This document shows, one piece after another, positions 31,789 through 38,326 of a stretch of DNA of 39,325 bases (position 1 is its first letter; each line of letters opens with the position of its first letter). The stretch comes from a virus. The notes below the pieces were generated by a model. It saw only the letters and a program-made list of their open reading frames with translations. It was not told the DNA's origin and searched no databases. A program made the position numbers and the translations under genes. The stretch covers positions 1-39,325 of IMG/VR virus record IMGVR_UViG_3300033153_009329. One strand, given 5' to 3'.

Positions 31789-32481
31789 TCATTTATTAGA
31801 AAACTCTTTTTCAAAAAAATACCTTATGATGTCCAGCATTGTTTCTAAATTTTGGTTGCTTTTTTCAACTGGTTTACGCCAACAGCCAATATCAATTCCA
31901 TAGTTATTTGCTATCTTGACCATGATTTTATGCATTTCACTATTTGACTTTGCTTTTTTGAAAACTCTTGCTACCTCTACTCTAAATCCATTCAGCTCTA
32001 GCTTTTCAAGCTTCTTAAGTGGGTCTCCTTTTACTATCCCGTGATAGGCTAACTTGTCCAACATGTGCATACACAGTTCGGCTTCTTCATTGGCTTTTTC
32101 TTTGTTTTCTTTGGCTTCTCTTTTTGCTTCTTCTTCAACGGCTAATATAATTTTTTTAATTAAATTAAAAAAGTGTTCTTGTGGCTCGTAAGTTTTTTCG
32201 TCAAAACTCTGTTGCGTTTTTTTCACTAATTCATGCCACAACTTGTCTCCATAACCGAAAAAGGTATGAAGCCCATTGACAACAATTTTTATCGTTGGGA
32301 CACGCGTTGGGACACGATAGTAAACCTTATCCTTTCTTTGGTAGCTGGGCAGAGGGCAAACAATGTTTAACTGAATTACACCTGACTCTACTTTCTCCTC
32401 AGAGACTACTAACAACATGTCTTCGTCTACTTCGCTAACTATTTTTTTAAATATATCTATTCTTTTTCTGAAAGTGGTCAT
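31789..32481 (-). CDS. Hypothetical protein, 230 residues, next to terminase
   Basis: A charged, largely helical protein starting MTTFRKRIDIFKKIVSEVDE. A beta-like part follows (YYRVPTRVPTIKIVVNGLHT) and then a long charged helix (EEEAKREAKENKEKANEEAE). The C-terminus reads NYGIDIGCWRKPVEKSNQ. The start is coupled to the short ORF before it by ATGA. It is directly upstream of large terminase, where regulators of packaging are often found, but I see no HTH or nuclease motif. Confidence 0.6.
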   Translation of the reverse strand: MTTFRKRIDIFKKIVSEVDEDMLLVVSEEKVESGVIQLNIVCPLPSYQRKDKVYYRVPTRVPTIKIVVNGLHTFFGYGDKLWHELVKKTQQSFDEKTYEPQEHFFNLIKKIILAVEEEAKREAKENKEKANEEAELCMHMLDKLAYHGIVKGDPLKKLEKLELNGFRVEVARVFKKAKSNSEMHKIMVKIANNYGIDIGCWRKPVEKSNQNLETMLDIIRYFFEKEFSNK

Positions 32482-32624
32482 TTTCTATTTCCTCCTTTCT
32501 TGATTGGTTGATTTCTTAGCGGGGTTTTAATTTTCTTTTTTGATGTTTCTAATATAAAAATCCTGTCTTCTAAGAATCCTATTCTTTCTTCCAGAATTTT
32601 TATCATATTTTCGTTTGTTAACAT
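32478..32624 (-). CDS. Small coiled-coil protein, 48 residues
   Basis: A short ORF starting MLTNENMIKILEERIGFLED. It continues with a leucine/isoleucine heptad pattern (RIFILETSKKK) and has a basic end (NQPIKKGGNRK). Its ATG overlaps the stop of the upstream gene (TAATG) and its TGA overlaps the ATG of the next (ATGA), so it is part of an unbroken translation chain. The helical part and basic tail look like a DNA-contacting or dimer-forming peptide, but this is inference. Confidence 0.6.
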   Translation of the reverse strand: MLTNENMIKILEERIGFLEDRIFILETSKKKIKTPLRNQPIKKGGNRK

Positions 32625-32812
32625 TACTTATCCTTTTTTAAATATTGATTAACTGCTCTAATAATTTCTTCAAGACTTTTTTCTATCTTAGAAATCCGTT
32701 CATCGAAATCAACTTCGAAATCAACTTCAAGTATTAATTTTGAGGGTATACTAACAAATCCGCTAGGATATCTCGGGTCAGATATAGAGTATATATTTTC
32801 TTTTGCTTTCAT
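32624..32812 (-). CDS. Hypothetical protein, 62 residues
   Basis: Starts MKAKENIYSISDPRYPSGFV behind a GAAGAAAATTAAT stretch; an upstream in-frame ATG at 32881 lies inside the previous gene and is not favoured. The C-terminal half, DERISKIEKSLEEIIRAVNQ, is a helix with heptads. It starts just after the stop of the previous gene and overlaps the following short ORF by one base. Function unknown. Confidence 0.5.
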   Translation of the reverse strand: MKAKENIYSISDPRYPSGFVSIPSKLILEVDFEVDFDERISKIEKSLEEIIRAVNQYLKKDK

Positions 32813-32813
32813 A

Positions 32814-33092
32814 TTAATTTTCTTCTTGAAATTCTTCTTCCGTCCCGAACCACACACACATATTATCACGATCGCTAACATTTAATGATTGCACATGTTT
32901 ATACGTTTTAATTTCCTCAACATCTAGGATTTTTAACGATGATAGTTGCTCATAATTTTCTTTGATTTTAAATCGCAAATCCATACATGCATTCAGCAAA
33001 TTTGTATCGTGTAATTTCCACATTTCTATTTCTTCTTTTAACTTTTTAATTTTTTCGTATTGATCTGAGGATTTCGTGGTAAATAATTTCAT
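32814..33092 (-). CDS. Hypothetical coiled-coil protein, 92 residues
   Basis: A charged helical protein starting MKLFTTKSSDQYEKIKKLKE at the ATG just past the stop of the preceding gene; an ATG at 33131 would add 13 residues inside that gene and is possible. The sequence has heptads (EEIEMWKLHDTNLLNACM) and an acidic end (WFGTEEEFQEEN). It belongs to the string of small genes between the terminase candidates. No known motif. Confidence 0.5.
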   Translation of the reverse strand: MKLFTTKSSDQYEKIKKLKEEIEMWKLHDTNLLNACMDLRFKIKENYEQLSSLKILDVEEIKTYKHVQSLNVSDRDNMCVWFGTEEEFQEEN

Positions 33093-33097
33093 GTTTG

Positions 33098-33628
33098 CTA
33101 AATTTCCATGATAGACAGTTCTAACGCGCATTCCATTGCATCTATTTTTTCAGCTATGCTATTTCTTTCTTCAACCCAATTTCCAGACCACTCTTTTATT
33201 TGTTTTTTCAGGTTTAGCTTGGTAGCTTCTCCTTCTGGATTGTGTTCACAATATTTGTGAAAGGGAACGTTTAAATTTTCATCAGTTGCAATTAGGCTGT
33301 CGAATAACTGTAACTGTAAAACTTCTACACAATTTTTGCCAACTAAACTCTGATTGGGTAGTAGGTAACCATTTAAATCAATCCCCCAAACTGTTGTTTT
33401 GCTATTTTGTTCTTTAATGTCCAAAAAAAAGAACGTTCCGTTGCCTGGATTAAACCCCAGGCATAATGATTTGTTGTGATTAATTAATGTAATAAGATTG
33501 TAAATTGTGGGATAACAATTGCGCTGCTTGGTTTTTAACTCAGCAATTTCTGAGCGCAGTTGTTGGCGTATTTTTACGTCCCAATTTTTACCTCTTCCGC
33601 CGGCAACTTCTACTTCATTTGATTCCAT
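33098..33628 (-). CDS. Hypothetical protein, 176 residues
   Basis: Starts MESNEVEVAGGRGKNWDVKI after AGAAGGAAATTAA. Helical ends surround a beta-like centre (LCLGFNPGNGTFFFLDIKEQ then TVWGIDLNGYLL). A cysteine/histidine cluster (FHKYCEHNPEGE) occurs about residue 125. Helical ends and a beta core are also seen in the next, longer protein (33665), and both are found only between the terminase genes here. No function can be given. Confidence 0.55.
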   Translation of the reverse strand: MESNEVEVAGGRGKNWDVKIRQQLRSEIAELKTKQRNCYPTIYNLITLINHNKSLCLGFNPGNGTFFFLDIKEQNSKTTVWGIDLNGYLLPNQSLVGKNCVEVLQLQLFDSLIATDENLNVPFHKYCEHNPEGEATKLNLKKQIKEWSGNWVEERNSIAEKIDAMECALELSIMEI

Positions 33629-33664
33629 TTTAATTTCCTTCTAATAAGTACAATATTGGTACAG

Positions 33665-34471
33665 TTATACCTGTTCACCTGCTTTCTTTGATTTCAATCT
33701 TAGTTCTAGTGCTATTAATTTGTTTTCCTCAATTAATTTTAATCTTCTGAGGTTTAGAAGCAGAGATTTTTTCATGTTCATTTCTCTTTTTCCTTCTACG
33801 TTCTTTTTTGCTTCCTCTTTGATTTCTTTGAAAAAGAAATCAATGTTGCTTTGCAGTGCTTCTATGGGAGGCAAATAAGATGTGGATGTTATTGTAGTTC
33901 TGGTAGAGTCATTTTTTATATACAAATATTCTGCACGTCGTTTGTACGCATCTAATATGCCTAGCATATGTTCTTTTGCGTCCTCCAGTTTTTCTTTATT
34001 AGTTTCGCATGCCGCGGACATTTTTTTTAAATCTTTGGCGATAGCAAACATACATTCCTTGTGTTCTTTTTTTGCTGCTTCCGCATATTGTTCGACGTGG
34101 TCACCCCAATATCGGTGCACTTTACACGATAAATAATCTTCAATTTTGGAACTTCGGAAATTTAATTGCATAGGGCAATCTTTATACCCAAACAATTCTA
34201 ACTCTAATATTTTTTCTATTTTTTTGCCAGTGTTATAAAAAATTTCTATTTTTATTTCCATTTTGTCGTCAAGATTGTTAATGATTGACGTGCGGGTTTC
34301 GCAGGCGTTTTGTTTAGCACACTCCAAAAAATCATAGACAGATATGCCTATGTCATCTTTGTTTTTGTTAAGATTTGCAATTTCATCCCGCAGACTTAGG
34401 ATTTTTGCTTCTGCTTCTCTTTCTTCTGCTTCTGCTGCTTCTGCTTCTGCTGCTTTTGTTTTTAACATCAT
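33665..34471 (-). CDS. Coiled-coil protein with Glu/Ala repeats, 268 residues
   Basis: Starts MMLKTKAAEAEAAEAEEREA, a repeat from GCTGAAGCAGAA-like DNA, followed by ILSLRDEIANLNKNK. The middle contains a beta-like stretch (KMEIKIEIFYNTGKKIEKIL) and cysteines; the end is again long helix (LLLNLRRLKLIEENKLIALE). The ribosome site AAAGGAGCAAAGA and ATGA overlap with the small-terminase candidate show tight coupling. It may be a packaging or assembly partner, an inference from position. Confidence 0.6.
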   Translation of the reverse strand: MMLKTKAAEAEAAEAEEREAEAKILSLRDEIANLNKNKDDIGISVYDFLECAKQNACETRTSIINNLDDKMEIKIEIFYNTGKKIEKILELELFGYKDCPMQLNFRSSKIEDYLSCKVHRYWGDHVEQYAEAAKKEHKECMFAIAKDLKKMSAACETNKEKLEDAKEHMLGILDAYKRRAEYLYIKNDSTRTTITSTSYLPPIEALQSNIDFFFKEIKEEAKKNVEGKREMNMKKSLLLNLRRLKLIEENKLIALELRLKSKKAGEQV

Positions 34472-35133
34472 TCTTTGCTCCTTTCTTGTGCGATTAATCC
34501 TTTAATTTTATCAGCATACGGCAGCAACTGCGCCAATTGATTTTCCATGATTTTAAATTTCTCTTGCATCGATTTAAACTGTGCAATTTCTGTGCGTGCA
34601 ATCAGCATCTTAACCTCTGCCTCTGCAAATTTATAGTTTGTGTTATTTTTGCGCAGGCGTTTGTTGATGTCGTTTAATTGTGCAATTGGGTCGTCATGGT
34701 GCTGCATCGTCAATCGCGCTAGCTTACGATATGTTGCTGATATACACATATTATTACCGCGCAGATATCCTTGTATAATTTTCGCACGTTCCTCTCTGCA
34801 ATTTTTATCGACCATTTCTTGCACAACATTTGAATTGTTGTCGTAGCCATACTCAATCCCCGCGCGCGTCGCGTTCATATATTTTGTTAGCCATTTTTTG
34901 CGCAATTCAATCTGTTTGTCTTCATTTATGATGCTGTACAAAAAATTACCACTGTAGCCAACGGCTTGGGATGCGCGACTATCTGATACACCTGTCGCCA
35001 ACAGCTCTATCGCCGCCGCTATTTTTTCATCCTTGCTCATTTTGTCTACATTTTGCACAATGTCACGCTGCGCATTAGTCAGTAATGCCAGTATCTCTTT
35101 TTGATGCCCCGACCTTTTTTTTGGCTTGTTCAT
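34468..35133 (-). CDS. Terminase small subunit candidate
   Basis: A 221-residue protein. The start MNKPKKRSGHQKEILALLTN follows an exceptionally purine-rich GGGAGGGGGAGC site; a longer frame to 35181 exists but runs over the promoter's start region. Residues about 35-80 look like a helix-turn-helix: EKIAAAIELLATGVSDSRAS followed by QAVGYSGNFLYSII, of the kind small terminases use to bind pac DNA. The C-terminal half is long helix (QEKFKIMENQLAQLLPYADK), fit for ring assembly. It is the first gene of the late operon. Small terminases usually stand next to the large one; here six genes intervene, so a late regulator is the alternative. Confidence 0.55.
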   Translation of the reverse strand: MNKPKKRSGHQKEILALLTNAQRDIVQNVDKMSKDEKIAAAIELLATGVSDSRASQAVGYSGNFLYSIINEDKQIELRKKWLTKYMNATRAGIEYGYDNNSNVVQEMVDKNCREERAKIIQGYLRGNNMCISATYRKLARLTMQHHDDPIAQLNDINKRLRKNNTNYKFAEAEVKMLIARTEIAQFKSMQEKFKIMENQLAQLLPYADKIKGLIAQERSKE

Positions 35134-35186
35134 TTTTTGCTCCCCCTCCCGTGATCGCCTGTCCCGCCACGCACTAGACATATAAT

Positions 35187-35216
35187 ATTATATGTAATGC
35201 CATTACCAATGGTAAT
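35187..35216 (-). promoter_or_regulatory. Leftward late promoter with palindromic operator
   Basis: On the minus strand, TTACCA (35215-35210), a 17-base spacer and TATAAT (35192-35187) form a good sigma-70 promoter facing the late operon. A perfect 15-bp palindrome, ATTACCA-A-TGGTAAT on the plus strand, at 35202-35216 covers the -35 box and looks like a repressor site. It is the only clear promoter seen for the 26-kb late operon. Its operator differs from the TATATA type of the early promoters. Confidence 0.65.
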
Positions 35217-35249
35217 TCTAGCACTTTTTTTTGTGTTTGTGAATTTTTC

Positions 35250-35283
35250 GGGGGTGTGTAGGTGTGGTTACCTACACACCCCC
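35250..35283. repeat. Perfect 14-bp GC-rich hairpin in the divergent region
   Basis: GGGGGTGTGTAGGT and ACCTACACACCCCC surround a six-base loop, GTGGTT. It is the strongest stem in the window and very G/C-rich in an AT-rich genome. There is no T-run in the right place on either strand, so it is not a typical terminator. It lies between the leftward late promoter and the rightward promoter at 35380, and may be an insulator, a protein-binding site, or a structural element for packaging or strand initiation. Confidence 0.85.
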
Positions 35284-35286
35284 AAT

Positions 35287-35318
35287 ATTATGCATAGATA
35301 CTGCATAATATGCATAAT
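35287..35318. promoter_or_regulatory. Dyad cluster, possible operators
   Basis: ATTATGCAT (35287-35295) and ATGCATAAT (35310-35318) form an inverted pair, and GCATA-A-TATGC (35303-35313) is an internal palindrome. The cluster fills the region between the GC hairpin and the rightward promoter. It may bind a regulator that sees both promoters. Only the symmetry is seen. Confidence 0.5.
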
Positions 35319-35379
35319 CTAGCTACTTTAATGTTTAATTATTCACACAAAAAAAATAGGAATTATTTGAAAAAAAGAC

Positions 35380-35418
35380 TTGACAGATTATACTACGGTA
35401 TATATACTACGATATATA
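35380..35418 (+). promoter_or_regulatory. Rightward promoter with two TACTAC repeats
   Basis: TTGACA (35380-35385), a 17-base spacer and TATACT (35403-35408), the same boxes and spacing as at 1836, including the shared first part GACTTGACAGATTATACTAC. Two 14-bp units, TACTACGGTATATA and TACTACGATATATA, follow each other at 35391-35418. It should drive the operon from 35465 and be controlled together with the early operon. Confidence 0.78.
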
Positions 35419-35464
35419 ACAATAATTAATTAGGTTATTTATTATTAATTAAGAGGACAAAATT

Positions 35465-35800
35465 ATGAACGCATACATATCCAACGAGATTTACAATCTA
35501 CATAATACCAGACCATTATATCTACAATATACTGATCAGATTGATCCGCAGAACGCATACATATATTTAGATTTGGAAGATGGAGAAATAACCGCAGAAC
35601 CTGCACGACATCACACGCAGGGTCAACCAATTGGCCTACGCCACGGCATTTTAAAAAAATTTTTGGTAAATAATAAAATCTCCAGAAATGATCTAATAAA
35701 ATCGATTACACAAAACATAGACAATTTTAACGCAATTTTGAACGAAAAATGCCCCATACAACAATATTATCTAATCAAAGATATGAGCTACATAATATAA
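35465..35800 (+). CDS. Hypothetical protein, 111 residues
   Basis: First gene behind the 35380 promoter, with an AAGAGGACAAAATT leader shared in type with the next genes. The protein starts MNAYISNEIYNLHNTRPLYL. It has a well-formed strand pattern DPQNAYIYLDLEDGEITAEP followed by PIGLRHGILKKFLV, a layout that looks like a small beta-rich plasmid protein with a structural His in the RHGIL part. The end is helical. No known function. In plasmids, short genes at such a place are often anti-defence or establishment factors, but nothing here proves this. Confidence 0.55.
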   Translation: MNAYISNEIYNLHNTRPLYLQYTDQIDPQNAYIYLDLEDGEITAEPARHHTQGQPIGLRHGILKKFLVNNKISRNDLIKSITQNIDNFNAILNEKCPIQQYYLIKDMSYII

Positions 35801-35810
35801 CATCCACCGC

Positions 35811-35835
35811 ATGCCCATTGCTAAATAGTGGGCAT
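35811..35835. repeat. Short hairpin between early genes
   Basis: ATGCCCA and TGGGCAT form a 7-bp stem around an 11-base loop. It stands 11 bases after the stop of the previous gene and is followed by CTGGGGGATTTTATT. It could be a weak terminator or an RNA stabiliser. Function is not clear. Confidence 0.45.
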
Positions 35836-35864
35836 CTGGGGGATTTTATTAAGAGGATTAAATT

Positions 35865-36056
35865 ATGAGAATATACACAACAGATTCAAACGCCATGTCT
35901 TTTTTTGACGGAGAAAATATGGATTTTTTCAAACCCTGGATTAAACAAGGAACGCTCAAATATGACAAATCAACTGGCATACATAAATGCACACAGGCCA
36001 GATACATGGAAATTACTCACGCACTTTTTGACAAGCAACTTAAAAAAGAGGATTAA
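35865..36056 (+). CDS. Small protein of the MxIYxTD family
   Basis: A 63-residue protein starting MRIYTTDSNAMSFFDGENMD, then FKPWIKQGTLKYDKSTGIHK, ending FDKQLKKED. It is similar along its length to the first half of the next protein: MDIYITDTNVL, then LDPYIASGDLTYNDNTDQW. So the two are paralogues. Ribosome site AAGAGGATTAAATT. Its last third lies inside the right copy of the 115-bp repeat; a part of it, out of frame, was copied to 8896. Function unknown. Confidence 0.6.
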   Translation: MRIYTTDSNAMSFFDGENMDFFKPWIKQGTLKYDKSTGIHKCTQARYMEITHALFDKQLKKED

Positions 36057-36107
36057 ATTATGGACATCTACATAACAGACACTAACGTATTAACAACATT
36101 AAATTAC
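35993..36107. repeat. Right copy of the 115-bp direct repeat
   Basis: The partner of 8896-9010 in direct orientation, 112 of 115 bases equal. Here it covers the end of one intact gene, its spacer with ribosome site, and the start of the next intact gene, so this is the original context. The distance between equal points of the two copies is 27,097 bases, the size of the circle that recombination would release. Confidence 0.97.
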
Positions 36108-36386
36108 GATAACAAAATCACGACATTGGACCCATATATCGCATCTGGCGATCTAACATACAACGACAACACCGATCAGTGGGATTGTAACGACCACACA
36201 TACGCCAGCATCTGCGATTACATTGCCGCAGATATTAATTTAGCAGCATTAAAAACAAAAATCAGAGAAAAACAGGGTTCTGAACTGCTAGAAGTTGCAT
36301 TAAACAGCAGGCACGCCCCTGATGTAGCACATTGCGAACAATCTGAAGCAACATACGACTACTTAGATGCAATTTTTGCACAATAA
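36060..36386 (+). CDS. MxIYxTD-family protein with acidic extension
   Basis: A 108-residue acidic protein starting MDIYITDTNVLTTLNYDNKI. Its first 55 residues align with the preceding gene. The C-terminal part (DINLAALKTKIREKQGSELL onward) is an added helical extension. The start and ribosome site lie in the 115-bp repeat, and the chimeric ORF at 8963 reuses the first 16 codons. High acidity and small size would suit a DNA-mimic inhibitor, but this is only a guess. Confidence 0.6.
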   Translation: MDIYITDTNVLTTLNYDNKITTLDPYIASGDLTYNDNTDQWDCNDHTYASICDYIAADINLAALKTKIREKQGSELLEVALNSRHAPDVAHCEQSEATYDYLDAIFAQ

Positions 36387-36415
36387 AAGAGGAAAAACCC
36401 GCGGAGGACTAAATC

Positions 36416-36607
36416 ATGAAATCATTTAAATTTAAGGGAGTACGCTACTTTTTTAAACTAAACGAAGCGTGCGACAAAGCAGACATTTACGTTAACAAAA
36501 ACTTGCACACTAACCAATATCTCGGACGCATCAACTTAGATTCCGAAGGCGTAGTATGTGCTTTTTTTCATCAACTAGAATCGCAGAGGAGTATCAAAAA
36601 TGTTTAA
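36416..36607 (+). CDS. Hypothetical protein, 63 residues
   Basis: Starts MKSFKFKGVRYFFKLNEACD behind a GGAGGACTAAATC site. It continues with a short alpha/beta pattern (ADIYVNKNLHTNQYLGRINL) and ends SQRSIKNV. The end overlaps a tiny ORF that has its own GAGGAG site. The family is unknown. Confidence 0.5.
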   Translation: MKSFKFKGVRYFFKLNEACDKADIYVNKNLHTNQYLGRINLDSEGVVCAFFHQLESQRSIKNV

Positions 36608-36656
36608 AAAATTAAAAGGTGATCGCGCATACATTTCGCATCGAGAATTACATTAG
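36600..36656 (+). CDS. Tiny 18-residue ORF
   Basis: MFKKLKGDRAYISHRELH, preceded by GCAGAGGAGTATCAAAA, a good ribosome site that is also codons of the previous gene. It may be the remaining start of a lost gene or a short peptide. The site itself argues it is or was translated. Confidence 0.3.
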   Translation: MFKKLKGDRAYISHRELH

Positions 36657-36683
36657 AAGTAACAAATTAAAAAGGAATTAATC

Positions 36684-36866
36684 ATGGAAACTAAATATAA
36701 AATCACGAAGAAAGAAATCAAAACATTAGAAAACTACGCTTATAAGGTTATGGGGATTGGAAACAATTTATTAAGCGAACTATGGCCTGCTGAAAAGCAT
36801 GCAGAAAATATATATCACGAAAGTGACAATATTTTAAGAGAATTAAAATTTATAAAGAGGAACTAA
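36684..36866 (+). CDS. Hypothetical helical protein, 60 residues
   Basis: Starts METKYKITKKEIKTLENYAY after an AAAGGAATTAATC site and is mostly helical (NIYHESDNILRELKFIKRN). The next gene begins with the same METK and a similar charged helix, with nearly the same DNA around the start. This suggests a shared origin of the two gene starts or of the leader. No function. Confidence 0.5.
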   Translation: METKYKITKKEIKTLENYAYKVMGIGNNLLSELWPAEKHAENIYHESDNILRELKFIKRN

Positions 36867-36868
36867 TA

Positions 36869-37387
36869 ATGGAAACTAAAAAGCTTAAAATCGAAAGCGA
36901 AGAAATGTTAGAAACATTAAAGAATATCAGGGAATTTATGATAAATAATGAAATCGATGAATTTGAGATTAATGACAAAACACACGACCTGAAGGTTAAT
37001 AAGTTTTTACATGGGCGAGTATACACTGTTATCGATAATAAATTTATAGATATAATTGCTTCGGTATGGAAAGATAAAGCCATAAAAAAAGGACAAAACC
37101 CTACTTCTGCGTACAGCTATGCCGGAGGACTTTGGATATTTGGCTACATAAAAAATTCCTGGCGATCGGGAAAAAATAGGGGCTGGAAATACGTCCTATA
37201 TTATTTTGACAAAAAGAAAAAAAAGTTTATCGAAGCAACTCTTAATCGATGGATGAAAGAGATCGTAATAGAAGGCAATCATTGGTCAGGAATAGAGCAA
37301 ATAACCTCTAAGCTAGAAAAAGCTGTTACAAGACAAACTTTCGGAAAAAACAAACTGGACTTAAATTTAAAAAGGAGGAGCACATGA
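36869..37387 (+). CDS. Hypothetical basic protein, 172 residues
   Basis: Starts METKKLKIESEEMLETLKNI, two bases after the previous stop with site AAGAGGAACTAATA. The first 60 residues are charged helix. The centre contains SAYSYAGGLWIFGYIKNSWR and a basic strand GKNRGWKYVLYYFDKKKKKF, suggestive of nucleic-acid contact. The C-terminus has RWMKEIVIEGNHWSGIEQIT. It overlaps the next gene by ATGA. I do not recognise it. Confidence 0.55.
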   Translation: METKKLKIESEEMLETLKNIREFMINNEIDEFEINDKTHDLKVNKFLHGRVYTVIDNKFIDIIASVWKDKAIKKGQNPTSAYSYAGGLWIFGYIKNSWRSGKNRGWKYVLYYFDKKKKKFIEATLNRWMKEIVIEGNHWSGIEQITSKLEKAVTRQTFGKNKLDLNLKRRST

Positions 37388-37710
37388 ATATCACTGACTT
37401 AGAAAACCGAGGTTATAAAATTAATTGGGCATCTACCCGGCATGTTGACGACAGGCTTTATTTCATAAGCTCCGTTAAAACCAAAGAAAAAACATTTATT
37501 TATGCTGGCTGGCAAGAAGCACATAATAGTTATAAATATGAAGAATTTATCGCACTAGAAAAATCTAATTTTCGGCAACACAGAAAAATAAACAAGTTGA
37601 GGAGATATTTTAGAGAGATTAAAAATTATGATGATTTTTGCGAAATGGTGAAGCGTTTTAAATTAAGTTTGGATAAACATAAACTAAGAGGAAATAAAAA
37701 TGAACGATAA
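37384..37710 (+). CDS. Hypothetical protein, 108 residues, with shared FREIKNYDDF block
   Basis: Starts MNITDLENRGYKINWASTRH after AAAGGAGGAGCAC, with a beta-like middle (RLYFISSVKTKEKTFIYAGW). Its C-terminal third contains FREIKNYDDFCE, identical in residues and nearly so in DNA to a block in the next gene. Basic C-terminus LDKHKLRGNKNER. The two overlap by 11 bases. Unknown function. Confidence 0.55.
   Translation: MNITDLENRGYKINWASTRHVDDRLYFISSVKTKEKTFIYAGWQEAHNSYKYEEFIALEKSNFRQHRKINKLRRYFREIKNYDDFCEMVKRFKLSLDKHKLRGNKNER
37608..37645. repeat. 38-bp direct repeat, copy 1 (copy 2 at 37831)
   Basis: Bases 37608-37645 equal 37831-37868 except one C/T change. Both are read in the same frame, giving FREIKNYDDFCE in two otherwise unlike proteins. 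The near-perfect DNA identity points to a recent transfer of a short segment, or to selection on the DNA itself. Confidence 0.9.
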
Positions 37711-37954
37711 AAGTAAAAGTTATAAAAAAGGTTACAAAAATGGTTACAAAGACGGTTACGAAGACGGTTTTAATCGCTACGAAGAAGATTATGAGGATCA
37801 TAGCGATGATGAAGCAGGTTATCTTTACAGTTTTAGAGAGATTAAAAATTATGATGATTTTTGTGAAAATGATGGACTTTGTGAAAAAGAGTATAAAGAA
37901 GGGTATGACGATGGTTATTCTTACGGCCACGAAGAAGGTTTTGATAATGCATAG
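37700..37954 (+). CDS. Protein with GYxDG repeats
   Basis: An 84-residue protein made of GYKxGYxDGYxDGF repeats at both ends (KKGYKNGYKDGYEDGF, then EYKEGYDDGYSYGHEEGF). Between them lies an acidic stretch and the FREIKNYDDFCE block shared with the previous gene. Glycine every fourth residue, with aromatic and acidic partners, resembles the deca-GX3 motif of Yae1-type proteins and of several phage/plasmid orphan proteins, which form tight helix packing. Ribosome site AAGAGGAAATAAAA. A 20-residue frame (37947-38009) follows and couples to the next gene. Confidence 0.6.
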   Translation: MNDKSKSYKKGYKNGYKDGYEDGFNRYEEDYEDHSDDEAGYLYSFREIKNYDDFCENDGLCEKEYKEGYDDGYSYGHEEGFDNA

Positions 37955-38005
37955 GGATTGTTTTCAAAAATTATGTGGGATTAAAAAACTTAGAGTAAAA
38001 ACATT

Positions 38006-38326
38006 ATGAGTATAGTTTTAGAAGAAATCGCAGATAGATTAGAGGAACTTGCTGACGATGTATTAGCAGCTACTCAAAACTCAAGAGTAAAAAGAATAGT
38101 TGAAGATATAGAAGACGAAACCTGCAATCTCAGAAAAGAAATAGACAACATTAAAGGAGAAAAAGATATGAGTAAAAAAAAGATACTGAATCTGGAAAAA
38201 CTGCACGAAGTTAAAGACAGACTAGATGAGCCAAACGCGCTTATAAGTGAAATCTCCTATTGCGGAGCAATAGTTGAACATGTAGAAAAAAGACTGAAAG
38301 AAATCTCTGACTGCTTGATAATTTAA
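38006..38326 (+). CDS. Coiled-coil protein, 106 residues
   Basis: Starts MSIVLEEIADRLEELADDVL, wholly charged helix to its end HVEKRLKEISDCLII, with a short break near NIKGEKDMSKKK where a second start (ATG at 38168, with AAAGGAGAAAAAG in front) could give a shorter form. It is the last gene before the origin. Lacking any known motif it could be a partition-like adaptor, a copy-number partner of Rep or a structural helper; none is supported directly. Confidence 0.5.
   Translation: MSIVLEEIADRLEELADDVLAATQNSRVKRIVEDIEDETCNLRKEIDNIKGEKDMSKKKILNLEKLHEVKDRLDEPNALISEISYCGAIVEHVEKRLKEISDCLII

Noticed and set aside
37740-38009. 89-residue frame starting MVTKTVTKTVL
   Set aside because: Shifted reading of the GYxDG repeat gene. 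Only its last 20 codons, outside that gene, might be translated as a coupled peptide.
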